Shown piece after piece: positions 13,001 through 25,000 of a stretch of 64,000 bases of DNA. Under the pieces are notes generated by a model, which was not told the DNA's origin, made no database searches, and saw only the letters and a program-made list of their open reading frames with translations. Position 1 is the first letter of the stretch, and the number at the start of each line of letters is the position of its first letter. The translations under genes were made by a program, and so were the position numbers. This DNA comes from Anisus vortex (lineage: Eukaryota > Mollusca > Gastropoda > Planorbidae): the NCBI GenBank assembly GCA_949126835.1, contig OX421499.1, positions 7,137,026 through 7,201,025 of the forward strand. The letters run 5' to 3'.

Positions 13001-16000
13001 AGTGACGTTACAACTCAAAACTGCTAACGAGACCGCCTGATTCAAGACTGTTGAGCAATAGTTAGTTATAAATGTCAAACCCTATTCTGAAGGTTTCAAT
13101 ATTAATATGAGGTACATAAAATTTGATAAACCAAACGTTAAGACATTACTCAAATCAGTAAGCCTACTTAAATTTTTTAAGGAGTACTCAAAACATACTC
13201 CGTGACTGATTTATACTTCAATTCATTGAAATGTAGTATAGACTATAGACTATAGACTAATAAATTCTCTATTTCGCTTTTAATTTGCGTTTTATCAATT
13301 ATTTTGATACATTGCTAAAAAAAATGTGAATGTTCCGTTGTAATGTTTAATAAATTTCAACGTGGACAAAACCGATATGAAAAATTATAAATTACACAAC
13401 AATTTACCTTTGAATAGGGTTATTTTTTTAAACGAAAAGTAGGAGCGGTAGAGAATGTATCTTGTACCAAAGACTATAATAAGATGGACCTCTTGCTTTA
13501 ATATTTCTGCTATTTGATGACTCGAATGACTTCTTTCGGAATTCCCGATTCCCTTTTGCACTGTACGCTTCCGTTTTATTTAATCGCTATGAATTTCTCT
13601 ATGAAAAATGTTAATGTACATTAAAACTGAAAATTGTATAGAGCGGAAACATTTAGACAGCGTTATTGGATGCGCACAGAAAAAAGAACATATAAGCTCT
13701 AAAAATAAAGCAAGCAGTCCATCTTATTATAGTCTTTGCATGTACGTACACACATAATCTTGAATAAAGAGAGGTCCAACTAAATGTAAAGGGTGCAACA
13801 CTGAAAGGGTGTATGAAAATCGGACTTTTTTTTTGCTTACCTAATATTAGGCAATGTGGATGTCAAAATTGAAGGTCTCTATAAGTGTAGCCTTCTTTTT
13901 TTTCCTTGTACATTTATTTAACTCAAGACAGGGTAGGTATCCTCATCATTATTATATCCATTAAATTCTTCGTTCCATCTTTCCATTTGTTGTGATCAGA
14001 TCCGAGTGGTAGGTAACTCCTTCAATATACTTATAAAATCACAATAAATTTTCTCCCTTGTTTTTTTTTTCTCTCATTTGTTTGATCAGCTCAGGGTAGG
14101 TAACTTCGTCACTACATGTCTCAATGTCTCGAAAACCCCCCAAAAATGTATGCAAACACAAAAGCATCATATTTGACATTTCTGTTTCTGATGTTTAACG
14201 TTTTTGTTACTTGATTGAATATGTGTATGTATATTCTTACAGGCTATATATATTAACTTTCTTTAACTTTTAAATAAACCATTTCTTTCTACTAACATCC
14301 ATAATCGTTATTAATAGATATGGCAAAAATACAGGGTTGAGCGACAATTATCTCTTATAATAAGAAGAGGTTTGAATTATTTTGAAGAAAAGCTTTCAAG
14401 GGTTACCCAAAGCTATGGGGATCAAATCGAGGCTATTTGGTTTTCTATACATTCTACAACTTCAGTCAGTTGGATTGCGATGGGAGGTCTGTAGACCACT
14501 CATGATTATTTTATTTATTTATTGTATTGTAATGGGAAGAGCCCGGGCCCGAACTCCCACTGAGCACTAAGACCTATAATTGGAACACGGGGAGCACCCA
14601 TACGTCTATCCATCTCTTACTCGAGTAATCGACAACCCCCCCAAAAAAAGCTTATACAGCATTACGCTGGCCATATAATCCCCGTTTATTTTGTGGCCAC
14701 TGACTTTTTTTTTTGTAATATTTCAATGCAAGGCTTCGGGTAATTGTTGTTCATTGTTTGTTGTGTTGTTTTCTCAGACTTTCTTATCTTTGTATTACTT
14801 CAAGCTTAAATGTACTGAAACCCAGTTGAAGTTTTTTTTATTTTAGAGAAACGACCCTTTATTAAAAAGAAAAACTCATTTTCTTTATTAAAATGTATGA
14901 ATGAACTTGTATGTTTGATAATTTGGCTGTTTAATTACCAGTAGGCAGAGTCAATCTATGCTTTGTATGTGCTCTTTACAGGTGTAGTTTTCTTGTATTA
15001 TAATTTACAGCAGCTGTGTCTTTTTGCATACCATGAAAGAAGACGTGCAACACACCATTCATGGTCTTAAGACTTGCCTTGCATGTAGATAATTGTCCTT
15101 CAATGATGTATATCTGTTGGTTTTCTCTGACTTTTCATGTAAACTTTTCTATTCCACTTGGAGGAAAAGAGAAATAAATGTGTCTTTGCATAAAGAAAAA
15201 AGAAAAGTGCTTGGTTTTTTTTAAAATAATATCTTTATGTCCTTCTAAGTATTTTAAAATGTTAGTGATGGAAATGTGATGCTGAGAGTCAATAAGAAAA
15301 AAGCATAATTTGGCATCACGTTTTTCACGGTATGCTATTTTACATTTTTATTTTTTACTCTTTCTTTAGAATGTTTATTATACTTCCTCATTTATTTTAT
15401 CTTTTAACAAATTCGCTGTTATGATTTCAACAAGATGTTTTGTATTGTTGTTTTTTTTTAAAATTTTAACACACAAAAAAAAATCGTTTTCTTTTTAAAT
15501 ATTTAATGTTTCGGTGATATAAGTTTTTTTTTTAAACCGTTAACATTAATTTATGTGTACTTGTGTGTTTTGTTTTCATTTGTTTGTTTATAGTTTGTTA
15601 TTGTTGAAAGACTTAGCCAAAATATTGAAAGTACATTGGAATCTGATTATACTATTTTTTATAAAAAAAAATATTTTAAAAACTAAAAGCCTCCCCCCTC
15701 TCTTCTTTCCCATTCTGTGTTTGCTATTTAAGCCTCCGACATCTGGATGTTAATTATTATTCCAACGTTTTAGAAAACCAAGAAATGAATACACTAGGAC
15801 AGAGATCGGCAACCTAAGACACGCGTGCCAAACTTGACTTGGCACGCGGAGCAATTTTCAATGGCACGCGAGAAAACTTCAAAAAGTGTTTTTGATTGAT
15901 TTAAAAAAAAATCCGGTTTTGAATGAGGAAAACTGGCTGTTGAAGCCGATGTTTCTGAATGATATAGCGACACATTTCAGTGAGTTGAACTTGCATTTAC

Positions 16001-19000
16001 AAGGATCACTGGAATGGGTTAGCATTGAAACTGGACAGATCGTGCAGTGAAATCGATTTCAAAATATTTAACTACAATGTATTTCCTTATATTAAGGCTT
16101 ATATTAACCCTTACAGTCCCGGGCGCGTATATAGCGAGACTGAAGATAGCATAGATAGAAAGTAGGTCGATAAATGAAGGGTTAAGACAGATAGTTGGGC
16201 TTCCTTATAAGTAGCCTACATCGAAGCACTCAAAGCGGAGTTTTATAATTAAAGGTAAGACTTTCAAAGTGATGGACTCATTTTTTCATACCACATCAAG
16301 CCTAACTGGTTTTATCTTTCTACAACCTTATTCGAAGTAGATCTTTTTTTTAAGTGGAATAATACTGCTATATAAGCACCGTTATTATTTATTTATTTAT
16401 TTATTTAATTGTAAAATTATAAATTACTGAAAGTTGAATTTTAATTATTTAGAAAATGGGCATCCAAATGTGCTCTTTTGCGGAAAAAATCTGGAAGGAA
16501 GCTGTTTAGGAAAGTCATCTGCTATTCTCAACTGATTGGCATTCGCTCCTTTACTTTCAGCTTCTGGTTAAACTTACACCTGTGAACATATTTTTATAGC
16601 ACATGAAAGCTGTTTTAAGCATACAAATAGTTCACCTAAACTTGACCAATCATTAATTGATACAGACTATTTATATTCAAAAGAGTTTTTATGCTCATCT
16701 TCTTTAATTAAACATAAATATAATTAATTCTATAACAAGTTTATTTGTATTATTAATTTAATAAATATAAGAGACAATAGCACAATAGTATGTCATGTCT
16801 GTAATTATTAATATTTAAAAGATAAACTCCTTAAATGGACAAACAATTAATGCAGGAAATGTTTATTTACAACTGTTAAAATTAAATTATTTTAATCCTC
16901 TAACAATTAAATCTTGTAATAAATACCATAATGCTGGATGTATATAAAGAATAATAACTGGTCAGTGCAAAATATATTACAAAACATAACTATTTTGGCA
17001 TCACTATTGAATCAAATGTGGAAACGATTTTTTTAATTGAAGGGAGATAATTAACCCGTTTTGTAAGTTAATATTTCTAATATGTTTTTTCTTTTATAAA
17101 AGGAATAAATGTCTTACAATTTATAACTTTGAAATGATCAATTTTAAAAAGTATATAAAATTATATAAATAGTATATGGCTAAAGCATTGATATGTATAT
17201 TTTTAAACATTAGATAAACTACCCAGTGTGTATAATTACTAGGTATCCATTCTGCTTAACTTCAACATTAATGAAGGTATAAGCTCTTGATCATGATTAA
17301 AACATTATAAGTTATAACAATTCTCAGTTAAACTGAGATTAAAATAAAAGTATATTTAACATTTACATTTGTTAGGTCCTCATCTATATTAACAAATGAT
17401 AGTGTTTACACAATAATTACCATAAATGTTAAAGTTTAGTAATACAACATTGTATTATATTATATAAATGCAAACAAAAATGATAATCACAAACACGTTG
17501 ATTTTGTATTAAATATAAAACGATGTAACGATTTTCTCTATAAATAATCTTTTTTGCTTTTGCTCTTGGTCTTGCTACAAAGTTAAACTAATTGTTTACA
17601 ATTATAATAGATCAGGTTGACTTTCAGACTGTTGGCACGCTGAATGATTTAGAAATCCTAGTTTGGCACACCGTTAGCAAAAGGTTGCCGACACCTGCAC
17701 TAGGAGGCTTTAAGATAGTTTTTTATTACATAATTCAATATATTTCATTCCCTTTTTAGAGCCTAATACTTCTGTAAAAAAAAAAGGAAAAAATGTAGAC
17801 ATTTCATCGACTCTTTTTTAGGTCACATAAACATTTAGACCCTAAATATTTCTATATGACTTGTAAATATGTCTAAAACTTATAATATATAAATATACTG
17901 AGCGCCAGTGCCGGATTAACCAGGGGTTTGTGTGGGCTCCAGTCCCCGGCCCCAGCTTCCCTACCGGCCCAATTTTTATATCATTAAAGATCAGAATAAA
18001 AGGATTTAACCTTTCGTAGGCTCGCGCAGAATATTTATTTAATAGCTGAATAGTTAAATTAAATTTCGTGGCTGTGCTACTCGCCATTAAATGGAAGCCT
18101 TTACTGCTTTCCCTGTAGGCTGTTGTTAATGAGAGGAAATCAAAACAGTTTTGTTCAACATCCTGGTTTATCTGACTGGAAAAATGGTGAGCGTGCTATC
18201 TCACGTCATGAACAAAGCGCAGAGCACCAGAAATCAGTAACAGGAGTGCTCATTCGTAAGCAACAAAAACATCGGATTGACATACAGCTTGAGAATCAAT
18301 ACAATCAAAAGCGTGACTACTGGATCAAAGTTCTTGATCGTGTTGTGGCAACAATTAAGTTCTTAGCTGAACGATGTCTGGCAATCCGTGGATATTTCCC
18401 ATTGTGACCAACTCACCTGCATCATACGCTATGTATTACCGACTGGCCCAGTGGAACGTTTTCTTCGAGTCATAAACACAGAAGGCAACAGTCACACAGA
18501 CAAATATTTGGCGGAAAGTCTGCTGACATTCCTGGAAGAAATTGAAATCGATGTTAAAAACTGCAGAGGACAAACATACGACAATGCATCAAACCATGTC
18601 GGGCATATACAATGAAATGCAGGCCCATTTTTCTCAGTTTTGTCCACTGGCGTCGTTTATTCCCTGTGCTGCTCACTCACTCCATCTGGCTGATCAATGC
18701 GCGGTGGATAGTTGCCTGGAAACCGTCACTTTTTTTGACCATATGCTACAGCTATATGTTTTTCTCTCAAGATCAACTCATCGTTGGGCCCAACGTATTG
18801 AACTGCTTCGTCTACTTCAGGTGTCTGTTGTCAAGCGGCTAAGTGACACAAGATGGTCTGCGCACGCCGACGCTACGAAGGCTTATGTGAAAGGTTACAC
18901 AAAAATTAAACAACTTCTCGATAATCTTTCTAACGATGACAACCAACCTCAAGATGCTAGGCTCCATGCTGACTCATTGTCCAAAACAATGAGCTATTTG

Positions 19001-22000
19001 GAACTGGGATTGTGGCTGAATTTTGGTATGTGTTCCTGGACCGAATTAACGCCACCAGTTGTACTTTACAAGACTCGAAGATGGATCTCAATACAGTTGT
19101 GCAACTCTATAAATCACATTGAATTTATTGACCAGCAGCGGAATGACTTTGGAACTTATGAACTGTGAGGAAAACTCCATCGTGATAATTCTTCTTACAG
19201 AGAAGACAGTGTAAGGAAACGAAAACGGATGAAACAGCTTGATGAGGGCGATGCTGATGAAACGGAGTTCAATCCTTCTGATCGGTTCAAAACTCAAGTC
19301 TTCTTACTTACACTTGACAAACTTCGAAGTGCCCTAGTACATCGTTTGGCAGCATACAAAGAGCTGAACCAAACTTTTGGATTTCTGAGGAATCTGGAGC
19401 ATGCGTCCACAGATATAATTCAATCAGCATCCTCTCGGCTTCAGCAAAAATATCCAGATGATTTTGAAGATTCTCTAGCAGAGGAATTGCTTCATTTTGC
19501 CGCATTTCTCAGAGTGGAATCCTTACAGCAATCTCCCAAGGGTGTATCATCCAGCAACCGTCAGCCAGAACTACAATTATTTCTTACCATCGTTGAGAAT
19601 GGACTGCAGAGCACAGTCCCAATGTAGAAACGGTTCTCAAACTATTCCTCTGCATGATGACAACAAACTGCACAGGAGAACGAAGTTTTTCTACCTTGAA
19701 GAGAGTGAAGAACTCATTGAGGTCCACAATGGGAGACGGTCGATTGAACATGCTTTGCTTGATGAGCATTGACATTTTGCGCGACATTGACTTTCATGAT
19801 ATTGTGATTGATTTCGCACGCCGAAAGGCTCGAAAAGTAAATGTTGTTTAATACGTGTTACAAACTGTAAATAAACGTTTTAGTACTTGGTTTACGTTAC
19901 TGTCGCCAGACCTGACAGGGTATTAAGGAAAGCAAGAAAAGTTTTGAACTAATTTTTTAATGGTCAATAATTGAAAATATCCGGCCCACAAAAGTTCTTT
20001 GCCCCCCGGCCCCCAGGATCCTTAATCCGGCACTGCTGAGCGCCTATGATAATTGTATGTATATTGACATGTTAATCGGTTATATTACTTCTCTTGTTAT
20101 ATGTGTCCTTATTCTCTGTCTTTTTTAAATGTCATTAATAACAATTCTTTATGTGTCCTTATTCTCTGTCTTTTTTAAAAGTTAATTAATAACAATTCTT
20201 TATGTGTCCTTATTCTCTGTCTTTTTTAAATGTCAATAATAACAATTCTTTATGTGTCCTTATTCTCTGTCTTTTTTAAATGTCATTAATAACAATTCTT
20301 TATGTGTCCTTATTCTCTGTCTTTTTTAAATGTCATCAATAACAATTCTTTATTTTAACCCTAAATGAAACAATTGTAAACTTCTTTGATTTTTTAGCGT
20401 GCTTATAATTTTGTTTATATCAGAAACTTCAATGATACATAAAAAGAAAGTTTAAACTTATTGAATCAAATGTATATTGTCGTTATTAATTCCATGAAAC
20501 TAAAAACCTTTTCTTTATTTTGAATCTTATTAATTTGATCTTTTTTTTGTTAGACCTTGAAAAAAAAATTTTGAGAAATCTTCCTAGATCAGAAATATGT
20601 TTTTATTGTGTTTTTTTTTCTAAATAGCAACTGACAACAAGAAAAACAACATTAAAATATGGACTTCGTTGACTTTTATAATATGTATAATCGGTAGAAC
20701 AACTATGTCTATTATCGATAGGAATATGTTGATATAAAATTTTTATGTACAAATTTTACTTGTTTAAATTTTCAGCTTGGCAAAGAGAATTATGACTTCT
20801 TTCCCCTGGACCGGGCACTTTCATTGGCTTCTATGGGCAAGGATGCCACGGAGACGAAGCTGGACGACCTCCTGGGACAGGTGACCAGCATTGTGGAGAA
20901 GCAGCGAGTGGAGGTGAGTTGTTGACGAATGTCAGGGTAGCGTTATTTTGGAAGACTTCTGTCTCACACTTCACGGTATGTTACTGTCTCTGCCTTTACT
21001 CCCGTTGGTCCATTTCTTCCACAAATGCTATGAGAGATCCAGACTGTATATCATTATTACCATTGACAAGAGTAACACCAATAGTCACTAAACCTAGAAA
21101 CACTAGAGTATAGAAGGGCAAAGAGTAAGGTAGTAGGCTAATAATACATAAGGCATTAAACTCTAATTTAGAAATACAACCCAATAACAACCTGTTGCAA
21201 AGCTCAGATAAACAGAAGGACAAAAACTCTTTCATCATCCCTTATGCGAGAACAAATTATGCATTTAAGTACTCTTTCTTCCTGAGTGGCATCCGGGCAT
21301 GAAATGGGTTGCCTGAACACACCAGGAAAACCAGTAACTTAACATCATTTAAAACATTAATAAGGATGCAAGACTAGACTCAGACCACGGATGAGCGTAG
21401 GACGCAATAATCTTCTTTATAGAAGGAGCGTCTGTAATGTATAAGATAAGGCAGTTCCTGGCTCTCACCACAGTGCACAAGGCATGTTACACCCTGATTC
21501 TTAGTGATCAATGAACTTTTATTTCGACTTTGCTAAAAATTTGTTTAGTAAATTGGCGGTTAGATAGTTTTTTCTCACTTTAATAGGCACAAACACATTT
21601 ATTAAGGAGGTTATACCTATTCCATTCACAGATCAGTGATCTCGACAGAAACCAAAAATGTCCACCTCATTCTATCTTCACTTACCTGATAAAAATATTT
21701 AATAAATCTTAAAAACTAGTTCAACTATAAATTATGTAGATCAGGCCTAGCTCTATATTTTTATTTTATAGATTTAAAAAGAAATCTTTATGTTCTTGAT
21801 ACATTATTATTATTATATTATTATATGTGCAGTAAATGCAACATTTTTTGTTGCCTTGTTTGCTCATAATTATATTACCAGGACATTTTCTATTTAATTT
21901 AAAAAAAAAGAACAATGAATGAATGGTCTTGCAGGGGTCGGCAACTTTTTGAAAATAGTGTGTCAAAGTAGGATTTCTAATTCATTTAGCGTGCCATAAG

Positions 22001-25000
22001 TCATCCTGCTTTAGCACTCCAATTCTATCACAATACACTTGTACTGCCTTTTTAGTAGTCTTTCACGTGCCATTGAAAATGACTCTGCGTGCCATGTTTG
22101 GCACGCGTAGACCGGGGATCGGCAACCTACAAAACGCGTGCCAAACACGGCACGCAAAGTAATTTTCAATGGCACGTGACAGACTACTAAAAAGCGGTCT
22201 ATGTCAATGTTATAGTACGCCATACGACCCAAGTAATGTTGCAAAACATGTTTTTTTTAATATAGTTATTGCCAACCCATGTATATTTATTACCATAAAA
22301 CCTGAAATCGTATATACAAGTACACTGAAACGTAAAAGTAGATTTTATGTTCGTTGCTTCGATATTGACGAAGTTGTTTTTAATTTGTCCAGGAACTGGA
22401 GAAGAAACGGCGCGAAGAACGCCTGAAGCAGAAACAATGGGAGCAGAAGTACAGGCTGGGCTCCTTCAGGCGCAGGGCCAGGCTGCCTGGTCCAGCAGAC
22501 GCTGACCCAAACATTCTGATGACCTCCATGTCTCTGGCTCCCGACGACCCCAGGATGATGCAGCTGAGCCCGCTTCCCGCCTTTTCTCGCGGCCACAGGC
22601 GGCAGAGTTTTGGTGACTACAGTGGTCAAGGGCGAGCATCGATAGGTCTGCTTTGGTTTTATTCATATTTAAATTGTGATGTATAGTTTGTCTTATTAAT
22701 GCACTATGTACAAACTCTTGATTGGCCAACAGAAGTATTCAGAAATTAATAGAACGAAAGACATAGTTATGCCTCTCTTGCCACCTGGGACATATCCGCC
22801 AACTGAGTCCTCTAAACTTTCCTATCCTGGACCAGTTTCTCTATCTGGCTCCCGTTAAGCCCTAAAATATTTGGCGTCATATTCCACATTTCGCCTTCAG
22901 GTGTTTGTAGGCTGACCTCTTTTCTTTTGCCCTGGGAGGTGAGGGGGGTCCAAGTCAGGGCTGTATGCCGGTTTTCTGAGTATGTGATTTCCGAGTCCGT
23001 TAAAACCTCTTTGGGGGAATTTTCTTCTTCCACAGGCCCCATGTTTAGTTCGATGCCAGACTTTTTCATTACTGATAGAGTCTGGCCAACTTATCTTCAG
23101 GATCCTTTAGACTTTAGAGGCAGGTGTTAACTAATGTCTGTTTTCTCCTGATATTGGAGGCTGTAACTTTCCATATTTTCAAGCCATACTTACTTACCTA
23201 TGCCTTTCGCCCTAACTGGGACATAGGTCAACAACAATAGTCTGTTTCTCTAATTGACCCTAGTTAAGCCCTAGCTGTTTAACATCAGTTTCCCCGTATC
23301 ACGCCTCTAGGTGTTTCTCAGCCGACCTCTTTTCCTTTTGCCTTGCGGGTTCCAAGTGAACGCTTGCCGAGTGACACTGTAGGCCTATGCCGGTTTTCTG
23401 AGGGTGTGGCCAATCCATTTCCACCTCTTTGGGGAAATTTCTTCTTCCACAGGCCTCATCATGTTTAGTTCGCTGCCAGAGTTCTTCATTACTGATGGTT
23501 TCTGGCCAACATATCCTTCTGAGGCAGGTGTTAACAAATGTCGGTATTCTCTTGAAATTGGAGGCTGTAACTTCCATGTTTCCAAACCGAAAATCAAACA
23601 AAAATATTGAATGAAAAGTTTTCCTTGAAACTTCTAACACTCACCCTATGCAGTTTTAGTTTGCAAAGTTAAACGCTTGGATTTCCACCAAATCTCAAAA
23701 CACTTTATTGCATTACAGGAGAGATCACCGCCCGGATCGGAAGCGAGGGAGGTGTGCGGCGCCCGAGCATCACGGACGGTCGTGCTGAGCAGCCCAGCCG
23801 GCAGCCGTTAACCGAGATTGGGGCCAGGGGAAGTCTTACCGATCACTCCAGTCGCCTGTCCTACCTGGATGGTCGAAGGCCCAGCATCGGAGACCACGCA
23901 GGTTAGTCAGGTGAAACAATATTAAACCATGAAAATGCATCCTGACATGATTAGCCTACGCCTTTGAGCAATTAAGATAATCGCCTACATCAGGGTGTAT
24001 AGTTAATGTAGTGCAGGAGTTGGCAACCTACGGAACACGTGCCACACTTGACACGCCGAGCGATTTTCAATGGCACGGGGTAGACCATCAAAAGGGCTAT
24101 TCAAATATCTTCTACAGGAAATTTAGTGTTGGAGCAGGATGACTCTTTAGTTTTTTGGCACGCTGAATGAATAAGAAACTCTACTTTGGCACTGTACTTT
24201 CAAAAGGTTGCCGACCCCTGAGTGTAATGAATGACATTTTAATACATAATAAATAGCGTGAATCACATAACGGCTTATTCTAAATGTGATGAAAAACATA
24301 CTAGTTTTTAGTGAATAGAGGGAATTATTTCATAAAGTATAGTTATTGTAGTGAACGACATCCTATGGCAGCGATGGTGAACCTATGGCACGCGTGGAAC
24401 AGCTGGCACGCAGAGCCATTTCTGTGGGCACGCGAGCATTTACCAAAAATGGAACAGCTAAGTTATGGTATTTGGTTTTGTATTGCTGTGTTGGCACGTT
24501 GAAAGAAATAAGTTGGTCTTGTATTGTACTTTGGGCACTTGGCTGCAAAATGGTTCGCCATCACTGTCCTATAGTGAAGTGAATGTTGTGAATCTCATCT
24601 TAGTGTATAGTGTATAGTAAAAAATATGGTGAACTAAATTTGACTAAATTTGATTATGGTAAGGTACAATGGTAAACGGCGGCCGAGCGGCAGTGCGTTC
24701 GGCTGGCGTACCGAAGTTTCTGGGTTCAAATGCTGGTGCAGGCTATGATATGTTCCTGGACCCGGAATGTGTTCCTGGACCTGGAGTGTGTTCCTGAAGC
24801 TACACAGCTCTAATGAGTACCTGACTTGAGTCTGTGTAAAGTAAAAGCGGCCTGGGCAATGTGCTGGCCACTCATTCCCCTTGTATGTCGTGACCACTGA
24901 AACTGGTGTACGCTGCTTCATCGACCATGTGATCAATTTTGACCGACGGGTACTTAACTATTACTTACTTTACATTCAGGTGAATTGTAAATTGGGAATA

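Noticed and set aside
18123..19851. A domesticated host gene derived from the ZMYM1-like hAT
   Set aside because: Several frame breaks and intact transposon ends with target duplication point to a dead element rather than a recruited gene.
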